The notes under the pieces are model-generated. The model did not search any database, had not been told where the DNA came from, and saw only the letters and a program-made list of their open reading frames with translations. 64,000 bases of DNA from SZUA-36 sp963774415 (GTDB lineage Bacteria > Pseudomonadota > Gammaproteobacteria > Xanthomonadales > SZUA-36). Made by a program: the position numbers and the translations under genes. Location: assembly GCA_963774415.1 (NCBI GenBank), contig CAVZEU010000005.1, positions 186,001 through 250,000 on the forward strand. The letters are read 5' to 3'. Shown piece by piece: positions 25,506 through 36,965 of this stretch (positions within the stretch are counted from its first letter, which is position 1; every line of letters starts with the position of its first letter).

Positions 25506-27847
25506 ATGGCGACAAAGCAAGCCCAGCACACCAAGACGGCGCCCCTGCTTGTCTCGCTGGCATTGCTGGCGCTGCTGGCGGTTTTTATTCGCTACCACCT
25601 CGATACAATCCAACCGTTACGCTTCGACGGCACCCATGTCCGTTTTCTCGGCAGGGCGCGCCTTCGAGGCCTTGCAGAAACTGAACCCCGGCGAGGTCGC
25701 GCACCCGGTCGACAGCGCCGCCGACCGTGCGGTCGCGGACCGGCTGGTCGCGGAACTGCGCGCCCTGGGCTACCGTCCGCGGGTCCAGGAATCACCGGTC
25801 TGCGGCGGCGTCTGGCGCGGGTTGAAACGCTGCACGAACGTCAGGAACGTCATCGTTGCCATCGAGGGCCGCGAACCGGGCCATGGCATATTGCTATCGG
25901 CGCATTACGACTCGGTTCCGGCCGGGCCGGGCGCCAGCGACGACGGCATGGGCGTGGCCACGCTGCTGGAGATCGCGCGCCTGTTGAAGCTCCAGCCACG
26001 GCCGCGCAACACCATCGTGCTGCTCTTCAACGAGGGCGAGGAGTTCGGCCTGTTCGGGGCCGAAGCGTTCATGCGTGCCCACCCGCTGGCGAAACAACTG
26101 CAACTCGCGATCAATATCGAGGCGCGCGGCACCAGCGGCCAGAGCGTGATGTTCGAAACCGGCGAGGACAGCGGCTGGCTGGTCAAGCAGTACGCGGCGG
26201 CAACCCCGGCGCCGCTGAGCAGTTCGCTGTATTACGAGGTGTACAAGTACCTGCCCAACGACACCGACCTCACCGTTTACAAGAAATACGGCCTCGAGGG
26301 ACTCAATTTCGCCAACGCCGAGCGCGAACCGCTCTATCACACCCCGCTGGACGACTTCGCCCATTTCGATCCTGGCAGCCTGCAACACCACGGCGACAAC
26401 GTCTGGGGCGTTTTGCAGCGCATCAAGGACGCGGATTTGGGCCGCGTTGAAAAAGGCAATTTGATCTACACCGACGTGCTCGGCTTTTTCACCGTTCACT
26501 GGCCCGAAGCCTGGCGCGGCACGATCGGCGGCGCCTTGCTGCTCCTGCTGGCCGCGCTGATCTGGCAGGGCAAGCGGAAAGACCGCCTGCAACTGCGTGG
26601 TATCGTCATCGGCTTCGCCGCGGTCTTGCTGGCGGCGGTACTCGCGGGTGCGACGGCCTGGCTGGTGCAAATGGCGGTACAGTCGCTGGGGCAAAGCGCC
26701 ACGCCGTGGCGCGCGTACCCGCTGCCGATGCGGATCGGGTTGTGGCTGGCGGTCGCGCTCACCGGCCTTCTGGGCGTGCGCGTACTGGTCAGGAATACTT
26801 CCGCCTTCAGCCTCGCCGCGGGGGTGACCTGCGCCTGGGTCGCACTGGCGCTGGTGACCAGTACCTGGGTGCCCGGCATCAGTTTCCTGTTCGTTATCCC
26901 GGCCGCGGTGGCCCTGCTGGTACTGCTGGCGCACACGGCGTTTGGCCGCGGAATCGGACCGGTACTGGTGCCGATCGCACTGGCCGCCGGGGTCGTCTTC
27001 ATGCCGCTGGCCTACACCTTCGAGATCATGCTGGGTTTCGGGCTTTCGCTCGCCATCGGCTCGGCGCTCGGCCTGGCGCTCGGCGGCGTGATTCCGCTGC
27101 TGGCGTTGGCCCCCGGCAAGACCCCCGAACGACCGGCGGCTTCACCATGGCAGCGCAATGGCACGATGATCGCCCTGTTCACGCTCATGGCGGCGGTCAG
27201 CGTCGCCGCGCTGGCGCGCACCGTGTTGCAGCCCGGCGTTTCCGCGGAAACGCCGCGGCCGCTCAACGTCATCTACGTGCAATCCCCGAACGGCGTGACG
27301 GACGCTGCGCTGGTGATCCTGCGGCGACAAGGCAACGACGCCTGGTCCGTCGCTGCGCGATGCCGCCGGCAAGCTGGACATGGAAAAAGCGTTGCCGTGG
27401 TCGGAGCACCGCTATCTCGTCAAGCAGGTGGCAAGCGCCCGGCTGAAGCCGCTGTCGATCGAAGTGACGGCGGACACGGCCACCGCACAAGGACGGCAAG
27501 TAGAACTGCATATCGAAAGCGACTCACCTGGACTCAGCGACGTCGTGCTCCATATCCCGAAAGCGGCCGGCCTCGCCAGGATCCTCGTCAACGACGCGAC
27601 CCTCGAATACGCCGGCAAGAACGGCATGCACGACGGCTATGACCGCTTCCATTGCCGCGGCCGGTCCTGCGCGGACCTGCAGCTGCAACTGGAATTGACA
27701 TCGCAGCAGAAGGTGGACATATACGCGGTGGCCGTCGAGCCCGGCGTGCCCGCGCCGCTGCACTACCTGCAAAGCGCCCGCGGTGATCTCGCGGTGCCGC
27801 GGCAGGCGGGCGACCGCTCGTTGATCGTAGCGAAAATTAAAATCTGA
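25506..27847 (+). CDS. Membrane M28-family peptidase (two frameshifts)
   Basis: About 779 residues after two corrections. The N-terminal helix TAPLLVSLALLALLAVFIRY anchors the protein; the M28 domain follows, with zinc ligands in SAHYDSVPAGPGASDDG, NEGEEFGLFGAEAF, NIEARGTSG and LYHTPLDDFAHFD. The C-terminal half has about eight hydrophobic helices and a final beta-rich domain. This layout resembles vacuolar-type M28 membrane aminopeptidases. The first break is a surplus T in TTTT (25643-25646). The second is near 27352 and joins DAWSVA to GKLDMEKALPWSEHRYL. ATG 25506 has AAAGAGG upstream. It probably trims peptides at the periplasmic face. Confidence 0.85.
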
Positions 27848-27914
27848 ACCAATCGGAAAGCCCGAACATCGAACAAGGAAACGGCCAAGACAGCCACAGC
27901 ACGATGACCCCCAC

Positions 27915-28946
<1,032 letters not shown>

Positions 28947-28964
28947 ACGGGATTTCCCGGAAAT

Positions 28965-30305
28965 TCAACGATCAAGTACGATGCGACCCCGGTGCATCAC
29001 AAATATCACATGGGTCAGGACAGAGATATCCTGCAAAGGATTCCCGCGCACGGCGATCAGATCGGCCCTCATACCCGGCTCCAAGGTGCCGCGGTCAGCG
29101 AGTCCGAATAAGTCTACGGGATGGCGGGTAGCGGCGACGATCGCCGCCATCGGCGTGGAGCCGATCTTCACGTACTCCAATAATTCATGGGCATTCCGGC
29201 CGTGTGGAAAGACGCCCGGGTCGGAGGCAACCACCATGGGCACCTTTTTGCGGATGGCGGTGACTGCGGCCGGGGTTTCGCTTTTCAATTCGAACAATTT
29301 CTCGAGCAGCGGGCGCGGCAGCCAACCCATCGTTCCCTCTTCCAGGGTCGCGGGGGTATCGCCGACGGCAACCTGCAGCGCATACAGATGGGGAATGTAG
29401 TAAGCACCGGTCCTTTGCAGCAGACGCCAGGTTTCGGCGTCCGGATACATGGCGGTGTCGATTGCGTCGACGCCGGCGCGCAGCGCCGCGTTCAGCCCCG
29501 CGGCCGACATCTTCGTTCCGGCGCCATCGGCTATGACCTTGCGGCCCAGCGCATGCGCGGTTTCGACAATCGCGGCCAATTCGTCATCGGTCAGCGTTTG
29601 CGGCACGGGGCGGGCGGACAGCAAGCTGCCGGTGTTGTAGACATTAATGAAGTCCGCGCCGCGCTTAATTTGCTCCCGCACTGCGCGACGACAGTCGTCC
29701 GCGCCGTTGCAAACTCCCTGTGGAACGAGCACGGCTTCCACTTCATCGCGGTACCGGGTTGTGCGCGAACTGCCAGTGGCGGATATGGGGCTGCCGGCAG
29801 CCAAGATCGTAGGACCTTCGATCTGTCCCTGCCTGATCGCGTCACGAAGTGCATAGACCGCCAACTCATGGGCGCGCCGGCCGGTGCCCATATCCATCAC
29901 CGTGGTAAAACCGGCCGTCAATTCTGCGCGCGCGTTCAGCATCGCACGCAGGGCAAGGTCTGCGGCGGTCAGTGTCACCTCGCCGTTGGCATCGGGCTCA
30001 GCCTGCGTGGTCAGGTGCACATGGGTATCCATCAGCCCTGGCAATACGAAGGCGTCTCGCAAATCGATCACGCGGGCCGGTGGGCTCTCGAGCGCAAAGG
30101 CCTTTGTATCTGCAAACCCCTCCTGGCTCGCGGCCACTCGGTCATCAACTATCAACAACGTAGTGGGTCCGCGCGGCGGTTGGCCCGGGATGGCCAGAAC
30201 CGAGCCCGCCTGGATCAGGACGGCGTCTGCGGCAGCCTGGTTTGATCCCGCGCCGCATAAAGTGACTGCGGCTGCCAGCCACACCATAGCCTGCTTGATC
30301 TTCAT
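28965..30305 (-). CDS. Exported amidohydrolase, paralogue 1
   Basis: A 446-residue amidohydrolase-superfamily protein with a signal peptide (WLAAAVTLCGAGSNQAAA). The first metal motif is present in GLMDTHVHLTT, and the late Asp in VVASDPGVFPHGRN is kept. The segment that normally carries HAHG reads KVIADGAG and the usual IEHG reads AIDTAMYPDAE, so two common metal-binding histidines seem to be missing. The ATG overlaps the stop of paralogue 2 by four bases (ATGA), which indicates translational coupling. With paralogue 2 it forms the distal part of the FecI-FecR-receptor locus, so it likely acts on a compound imported by that receptor. Confidence 0.85.
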   Translation of the reverse strand: MKIKQAMVWLAAAVTLCGAGSNQAAADAVLIQAGSVLAIPGQPPRGPTTLLIVDDRVAASQEGFADTKAFALESPPARVIDLRDAFVLPGLMDTHVHLTTQAEPDANGEVTLTAADLALRAMLNARAELTAGFTTVMDMGTGRRAHELAVYALRDAIRQGQIEGPTILAAGSPISATGSSRTTRYRDEVEAVLVPQGVCNGADDCRRAVREQIKRGADFINVYNTGSLLSARPVPQTLTDDELAAIVETAHALGRKVIADGAGTKMSAAGLNAALRAGVDAIDTAMYPDAETWRLLQRTGAYYIPHLYALQVAVGDTPATLEEGTMGWLPRPLLEKLFELKSETPAAVTAIRKKVPMVVASDPGVFPHGRNAHELLEYVKIGSTPMAAIVAATRHPVDLFGLADRGTLEPGMRADLIAVRGNPLQDISVLTHVIFVMHRGRIVLDR

Positions 30306-31642
30306 GGTTGCAATCTCCCCCGGACCATTGCGGCGCGAATGTTGCGGATGGCCGTGATGTCCTCTTGCGGGTCGGCCTCTACAGCGATCATGTCGGCACT
30401 CATGCCGACCTCCAATGCACCAATCCGCTGTTCCAGCCCCAAGGCCCTGGCGCCGACTGTTGTGGCTGCAGCCAACGATTCGGCCGGTGACATACCCATG
30501 GCCACCATATCCTCCAGGTCGCGGGCATTGTCTCCGTGCTGGATGATACCCGGGTCGCTACCCAGTGCCATCGGCACCTCCTCCGCGTGCGCGCGCGCGG
30601 CGGACAGAGGCCTGCTCTCAAGTTCCCGCAAGCGTTCAAGAACCGGCGCTTCGTTTTTCCGTCTGGCGGGAGGCAGTTGTGCAAAGGAAACCCGAAAAGC
30701 CTGCAGATGTGGTACGAACACAGCACGCGTGTGATACAGCAGTTGCCATGTCTCACTGTCCGGCCAGGGCATGGTGTCGACAATATCGGCTCCCGCTCGC
30801 AAGGCCGCGTTAACCCCTTTTGCAGTATGGCCGTCGGCGACCACCCTGCGTCCCAAACTGTGGGCAGTCTCGACAATGGCGCGCATTTCTTCCGCGGTGA
30901 ACGTTTGCGGGGCCAGGAAGGCGTCGTTGAGACTCCCGGTATTATAAAAGTTAATTACATCGGCCCCGCGCTTTACCTGCTCCCGCACAGCGCGCCGGCA
31001 GTCGTCGGCGCCGTTGCATACGCCCTGTGGCTCAAGTGCCCCGTTGACGGCCGGCGCAAAACGGGCAGTTCGAGATGCACCTGTCGGCGAGATCGGACTG
31101 CCGGCAGCCAATATGCGGGGGCCTGATACCCGGCCTGCCGAAATGGCATCGCGCAACGCGAAGATGGCCTCTTCATGTGCCTTCCGCCCGGTCCCCAGAT
31201 CAACGACGGTGGTAACGCCTGCCTGTATGGTTTTCAGAGCGTTAATATGGGCGATCAAGGCGAGATCAGCGGAATTAAGTTTCACTGTCCGCAGTTTCCC
31301 CCCGGGCTCTACGAGAGTGGTCAGGTGCACGTGAAGATCGATCAAGCCCGGGAGTACGTAAGCTGAGCGTAAATCGACGACGCGGGGTTCTGCATCGGCC
31401 AACCCCAATTCCGCAGGCGTCAGAACGCCTGGGTATATAGCGCTGATCAGACCCTTACGAATCACCAGAGTGCGGTCGTTTTCCGTGGGCTGTCCTGCGG
31501 CACGAATCAAGTGGCCGGCATAAACCAGACTCGGTTTATCCAGCCAGTCATGGGCATTGGCCGATGACTGGCCCAGTACGGTCAGAACTACGATCAGCGC
31601 ACAGCGGCTGATCGTCTGAATCCCGTTAGAAATTGATGCCAA
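30302..31642 (-). CDS. Exported amidohydrolase, paralogue 2
   Basis: A paralogue of the next gene with the same length (446 residues) if translation starts at TTG 31642. This start gives a signal peptide (CALIVVLTVLGQSSANA) and overlaps the receptor stop by 17 bases. The longer frame to 31780 runs inside the receptor gene. HxH is seen in GLIDLHVHLTT and the late Asp in LGSDPGIIQHGDN. The second His segment reads VVADGHTAKG and the third DIVDTMPWPDSE, again lacking the common EHG. Shared segments with paralogue 1, such as GVCNGADDCRRAVREQ, show tandem duplication. Translational coupling to both neighbours is likely. Confidence 0.82.
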   Translation of the reverse strand: MASISNGIQTISRCALIVVLTVLGQSSANAHDWLDKPSLVYAGHLIRAAGQPTENDRTLVIRKGLISAIYPGVLTPAELGLADAEPRVVDLRSAYVLPGLIDLHVHLTTLVEPGGKLRTVKLNSADLALIAHINALKTIQAGVTTVVDLGTGRKAHEEAIFALRDAISAGRVSGPRILAAGSPISPTGASRTARFAPAVNGALEPQGVCNGADDCRRAVREQVKRGADVINFYNTGSLNDAFLAPQTFTAEEMRAIVETAHSLGRRVVADGHTAKGVNAALRAGADIVDTMPWPDSETWQLLYHTRAVFVPHLQAFRVSFAQLPPARRKNEAPVLERLRELESRPLSAARAHAEEVPMALGSDPGIIQHGDNARDLEDMVAMGMSPAESLAAATTVGARALGLEQRIGALEVGMSADMIAVEADPQEDITAIRNIRAAMVRGRLQP

Positions 31643-34118
31643 GATTGATACCGATCGTGCGCGGCCGGGTGGTGAAAACCGATAGGGGCGCATCCAACTG
31701 ATACAGCTTGTCCACCTCGGCGCGCTTGTCAAATAGATTGTTGACGAAGACCGTCGCTTCCCAGCGCCCAGTCCTGACACCGGCTTTCAGGTTCACGAGG
31801 GAATAGGAATCCAGATTCTGAAAGAACGCGCTGCGGGGGCTGAAATAGGTGTTGGAACTGCCGACGTACGAGTAGTCAACTCGGCCCACACCTCGCATGT
31901 CCCCGCTGATGGGAAAAGTATATTGGGCTGCGCCGCTGGCCGTCCACTTGGGCACGTTGGGTATGCGGTCGCCATCCTGGCCAACATCAGAATCCACGTC
32001 GGCCAAGGGCTGGTCTTCGGTCAGCTTGGCGTCCTGATACGCGAAGGAACCGCTGATTTCCAGCCCCTGCGCCGGTAGCGCGTTGAATTCAACTTCAAAA
32101 CCATTGGTGGTGGCTTTGCCTGCGTTGCCAATGTAAACGAATCCCTGCGGGTTCCGGTTCTTGGTCTGCATGTTGGACCAGCGAATGGTGTAGGCCGAAA
32201 CGTTGAGAATCACGCGGCGATCCAGCCAGGATGTCTTGGCTCCAATCTCGTAGTTCCACAAGGTATCCGCCTCGTATTCAAATGGCACGACGATGATCGA
32301 GCCGAAACCGCCGCTGTTGGTGCCGCCCTGGCGAAATCCCTGGGCCGCCAAGGCGTAGACCATGACTTCCTCGGTCACGTGGTAGGACAGCGAGAACTTT
32401 GGCGTAAATTTCGTTTCCGAGGCCGTCACGTCACGAATCGGCTCCGGCGGTCCGCCAAAGAAGGGGAATACTTCCTGGGAAATGGCGTGCTCTTTCGACT
32501 TGAACCAGCGCAGCCCTGCCAACGCAGTCAGCTTGGGAGTAATGTCGTAACTGACCTCGCCAAACAGCGCGTACTGGTCGACGTCCCTGGATGAAATACG
32601 GCCAAAAATATCCGGGGTGTCTTGCGTGGGTATCCCGTGTTCGTCGACAGATATCACGCTGCTCTCGAAGTCCCGCTCCTGCCTCTGGTACAGGGCCCCA
32701 GCGGTAAACTGGAACGGGCTGTTGAACTGCGACGCAAACCTGGCTTCGTTGGTCCAGATCGAGCTCTCTTCCGGTTGCAGCGTCACGGCCGGTAAATAGG
32801 GAACACCGAAGAAGATCAGGATTGGCGTCGAATCGAACTGGAAGTCCACGTCCCTATCCAGATAGGCGCTGGAAAAGTCGAACGTCATCGACCCGAAGTT
32901 ATAATTCACGTTACCCTGATAAATGGATACCTTGTCCTTGCGTCGCTGGCTGTGTATTCGCTCTCTTTCAGTTCGCCGTCGGAAGGAAAATAGAATGACT
33001 TACCGCCGATATCCTGGTCCTGCACCAGCACCTGGCCGGTGATCCGCAGGCGCTCGTTGGGCTGTACGGCAAGCGACAAGCGGCTGCTGTTGGTTTTTTC
33101 GGTATTGATGTCCTTGTTGCAAGCCGGATGTTATCGATGAAACCGCTGTCGTCCACCGCCAACCGGTGACGCGAAGACCACCTGCCGGTCACGAGCGGCA
33201 GGTTGAGGGTTGCGTTTTCGGTGTTGTTAAAGCCGCGAAAACGCGTATCGGAAAGTTCAACGCCGGCATTTCCCGAGAATGCATCCAGAGCCGGTTGGTT
33301 TGATAGAATCCTGATCGTGCCGCTCATTGAACTGGTGCCGTAAAGCGTTCCCTGCGGGCCACGTAATACCTCAATCCGGTTAATATCGAACAAGCGGATA
33401 TCGACATCTTGCCGCGCTGTCGTCCTCGAATTGGATCGGTGATGACAGCGTCATCGAGGTAAACGCCAACCGTGGCGGCGCCGATGGACTGCACGCCGCG
33501 GAGATAATCGCTTGTCGCCGGGCCCCTGATCCTGAAACACAAGCCCCGGAACGGAGCGGGACCATTCATCGAAAACCGTGGCCCCCCGGTCTTTCAGTTC
33601 GGCACCGGTAATCGCGCGTATGCTTATCGGGACATCCTGGACATTGACCAGGCCGCGCTTGGTTGCGGTCACCACGACCTCTTCCAGGCGGTGCTGTTGT
33701 CACCGGTATCATTGGTGTCTGCGCCCAGGGCCCCACCGCTGAGAAATACCGATGCGAGAAAGGCTGCGAGTTTTTTTCTGAATGGTACATTAGCCACTTT
33801 TTTGGATCCTTCCTGTCGTGTGCGCTCAGCCACCTCGTCCACCGAGATATGGATCGCGCGTTTTTGAAAAGACGCCTGAAAGACCGGAGCCACGAAGCAA
33901 CAACTCGAGGCTCTCGGTCAGCGTGTAACGCCCTGCAACGCGTTGGCTTGCCGGGCTTTGGCGACATCGTAGGGAAACAACAGGATCGCTCCAGTCTGTT
34001 CCGCCAACAGGTTAAGCGCATCTGCGGCGTTCTGTGCCGGTATGTCGATGTCGTACAACTGCTCGTTGACCACTGTTGTGCCAGACACCACGAAGCATCG
34101 AATGTCAGGACAAAACAA
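31626..34118 (-). pseudogene. TonB-dependent receptor with STN domain, multiply frameshifted
   Basis: Pieces of one receptor are spread over several frames. The STN signalling domain is at 33918-34118 (YDIDIPAQNAADALNLLAEQ). The plug lies at about 33300-33680 (VQDVPISIRAITGAELKDRG, then RIEVLRGPQGTLYGTSSMSG). The barrel is an unbroken frame at 31626-32909 ending in GINLGINF with the expected final Phe. At least five frame changes separate these parts. The STN domain shows that it belonged to a FecI-FecR cell-surface signalling system, whose genes lie upstream in the same direction. As written it cannot be translated as one protein. Whether this is decay or assembly error cannot be decided here. 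Confidence 0.8.
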
Positions 34119-34496
34119 GCGACGAAACGCCGGCTAGCTGCACCAATCGTGCCGATATTCCCTCGATGATCCGCCCGCCATGCAAGTCAACTCCTGCGCT
34201 TTCATAGCGGTCTCGTCAGTCAGATGACTGTCGAACGGGGAAAACCGCAATAATATTCAGTTGTTTTCATTTCTCGGGCATAAAGATTGCTGACTACAAT
34301 CGCTCGAATTGTGTTACCGGGGAACACTGGCAAGCGCACGGCAGCAGTCGGAGCCGGCGTCTTGCGATGGACACGCCGAAAGATTACTTGGAATCCCCAG
34401 CGGAGGCGAGGATACATGGTTAGCGTCGAGACGGGTCACGGAAGCCGAATCACCTAAGGGCTCACATGGCATCCGTCCACCGACCGGGAAGGACGA
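34119..34496. other. Gap between FecR-like and receptor remnants
   Basis: I see no supported gene here. Its base composition is lower in GC than the surrounding sequence. A fragment on the minus strand around 34119-34200 could hold the lost signal peptide of the receptor (RRFVACFVLTF...LAQQ in one frame). Confidence 0.4.
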
Positions 34497-35440
34497 TCTT
34501 ATCGCGCGACGTCTGGATCGGTGATTTCAATATTTACGGGATATAGCGGGAGATCTCCTTGACGACCTTTTCGAGGGGTCCCCGGTAAGGCAGCAGACCG
34601 CTTCCAGGACAGGGTGTTCATTTCCTGGCGGTCCACGGTTTCGATCCTGTAGATAGGCCGTGCCATCGGACGCGTCCGGCCGCTTCCTGATGGGGCTGAC
34701 GGCGTCGAGCATGACCAGGTCGGTAACGGCAGCGTCGTCGACCGAACTACAGACGCCGCCCGCGACCGAGGGCGCCGGGCGACGCGACGGACAGCGTCCA
34801 GCGACGCCAGCGCCACCTGCCTCGGTGACCGTACGTCGACCGCGTTGTTTTTGAGGTACACGGAAAAGGTCGTGCCGACCGCCTGCACGCGGCTGTTGCC
34901 GGCGTAAACCTGAACGGCCGTGCGGCGTTTTGGACACTTCGAATACACCTCGCCCTGTAACAGGTAGACATCGAACTTCGGACTGTTTCGACCCTAAGCG
35001 GCGTCGGTATGAGCAGACCACCGACCGTCGGCCAGAGTTGCCCGCCGCGCGACACGCGGTGGCATAGGTACCGTTGCTCACGTCCCATGTCACTGGCCGC
35101 CGCCACGTGGTCAATGTCACGGCCAGGCCCAGGAGAACACGCCGCGGAAATACCGGCCCAACCCAAACCATGGGAAACGCGCGCGTCAGGCTCGCGAACC
35201 CTGGCACGAGCCGTAGCGGCCGACGGTTTTCAAGCGGTACCCCGAACTCCGTGAGGATGTTCATCCTGCCCCAAAGCGCGGCCACTCATTCAATTCCTGG
35301 CATGTGCGGACTTTGCTCTAGCCATTTACGTAGGTTGACTTGCTCCTGAGCCGATAATGGCCGATCACTATCCAGCTTAACCAACCACATCGCCGCTTCG
35401 TCCGAGACGACACTGCGGTTGTATATTTAATAATGTTTCG
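34497..35440 (-). pseudogene. FecR-like anti-sigma/sensor, multiply broken
   Basis: FecR signatures appear in different frames. The N-terminal anti-sigma part is WLVKLDSDRPLSAQEQVNLR, followed by an in-frame TGA before VAALWGRMNILTEFGV. The central FecR domain is VQVYAGNSRVQAVGTTFSVYL. The C-terminal end has YPVNIEITDPDVAR and then a stop, earlier than in full-length relatives. FecR proteins span the inner membrane and relay the receptor signal to a FecI sigma factor. The gene lies between the FecI-like and receptor remnants in the same orientation, so the order matches functional systems, but the sequence as given is not translatable. Confidence 0.78.
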
Positions 35441-35449
35441 TGACTTGCC

Positions 35450-35975
35450 GCCCCTTTCTTGGCGGGCCCGGCAACGACCTGGGTCGGCGTAGTCGCTGCT
35501 TGACCTCCACGCGACTGCACGAACGCCGGCATGCCAAATGTCCTTGCGCAGATACTTCTCCACGGAACTGATCGAAAGGGACATGCGCTCGGCAATTCCC
35601 GGTGGCTCAGCCCGTGAACCTTGCGCAACAAAAGTACCTGACGGCACTTCTCCGGCAACGCCGCCACAGCCTCACAGTATATCCCGGAGGAATCGCTGCC
35701 TCCGCCTCGTCCTGTGCAGAAGTCCCGCTTTGTATGACAACTGACGGGCTCAAATCCTCAATATAATCGTTAATCTGCCGTGATTTTTGTGTGAGCCGTG
35801 TCAGGGCGATGTTTCTTGTGACGCGAAATAAATACGCTTTGGGCTTATCAATGTCCTTTTGCTGCTCGGCGACAAAAGCGCGCAGGTAGGTTTCCTGTGC
35901 CTCATCCTCAATATCATGTTCACAGCTAAAACCGCGACAGGATTCCTTGAGAAATATATGATTGACAATAAATTA
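35450..35975 (-). pseudogene. FecI-like sigma factor, frameshifted
   Basis: Region 2 is readable as EHDIEDEAQETYLRAF and PKAYLFRVTRNIALTRL, then DEAEAAI. After one frame change comes region 4: AALPEKCRQVLLLRKVHGLSHRE; a second change (a missing A in GAATT at about 35600) leads to ERMSLSISSVEKYLRKDIW. No ATG, GTG or TTG was found ahead of the N-terminal block in its frame. It is the sigma factor partner of the FecR and receptor remnants downstream. Base composition is lower in GC than in the rest of the window. Confidence 0.78.
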
Positions 35976-36349
35976 CCCGGTCACTGTCAAGACACTAGCA
36001 TTATTGACCCGCTTAAATGATTGATGCTGTGTCATACATCTATATTCGAGCATCCGACTGTGGCATTGCAAGAACTGGATGGATAGCGTCATGGGTCATG
36101 GATGCAAGCGCGCCACACCAGGGCTACCAGAGGGGAAAAAAAATAAAAAAAAAAGAAAGAAGTGCTAGAGGGAGGATAAGCGATAGAATGCATGGAACAA
36201 ACGGCCATTTCCTGGGCGGGCTGGAGCGCGCCCGGTGACACGCCGCGGCGGAGAGGGTGCACCGCCCGGTCAGCGGTCGATGCGACACCGTCGCATCGGT
36301 GAAAACAAACGCGGTATCATGTAAAGAGCTGACAAAGAGGAACCCAAGC
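35976..36349. other. Intergenic, purine-rich stretch
   Basis: There is no supported gene. An A-rich tract at about 36137-36163 is followed by AGGGAGGATAAG and a 16-codon frame from ATG 36189, too short to call. The stretch separates the FecI remnant from the divergent cytochrome gene and should hold both promoters. Confidence 0.4.
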
Positions 36350-36859
36350 ATGACCTTCATCAAAGCACTTATTCTGCTGATCATCATCGTTGCCGCCGGA
36401 CTGGTGGGCTTTGCCTATTCCGGCGTCTACGACGTGTCCGTCGGATCAGGCCACAACGCCCTCACCGCCTGGTACCTGGGCACGGTGCGCGAGCGTTCCA
36501 TCGAATCCCGTGCCGAAGACCTCACCGTACCCGCCGACCTCGACAGTGAGCGCCGCATCGAGGCCGGCGCCAACCACTACAGCAAGATGTGCGCGGGCTG
36601 CCACGGCCACCCGGGACGCGATCCTTCGACCCATTTCGAACCTTCGCCGCCAGCCCTGTACCGCCATGCCGTCGAACCGGACGAGGCTTTCTGGGTCATA
36701 AAAAACGGCATCAAGATGACCGCCATGCCGCAGCACCTCGATCACACGGACGATGAAATCTGGAACATCGTGGCCTTTCTGCAGCGGCTGCCGCAGTTGA
36801 ACGAAGACCAATACACCCTGCTCACGGCAAAGGCCGAGCACGACCACGACGAGGACTGA
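36350..36859 (+). CDS. Membrane-anchored c-type cytochrome
   Basis: A 169-residue protein. The N-terminal helix ALILLIIIVAAGLVGFAYSG anchors it in the inner membrane, with the rest in the periplasm. A single heme site CAGCHG (Cys 81, Cys 84, His 85) and the Met ligand in GIKMTAMPQHLDH are visible, followed by the helix DEIWNIVAFLQRLPQL typical of cytochrome c domains. The C-terminus is His/Asp-rich (AEHDHDED), which may bind metal. AAAGAGG lies nine bases before ATG 36350. Role: electron transfer; partner unknown. Confidence 0.88.
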   Translation: MTFIKALILLIIIVAAGLVGFAYSGVYDVSVGSGHNALTAWYLGTVRERSIESRAEDLTVPADLDSERRIEAGANHYSKMCAGCHGHPGRDPSTHFEPSPPALYRHAVEPDEAFWVIKNGIKMTAMPQHLDHTDDEIWNIVAFLQRLPQLNEDQYTLLTAKAEHDHDED

Positions 36860-36965
36860 CCAAGGCTCGGCCGCTCCCATCCGGCCGAGCCCCGCCAGTG
36901 CCCCGCGATGGGCAGGAACGTCCGTGACCTGGCGGCGTGATCTCGACTTGGCGGGAGCGTAAGCA

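Noticed and set aside
36189..36239. 16-codon frame behind AGGGAGG
   Set aside because: Too short and the ribosome site is too far; no conservation can be judged.
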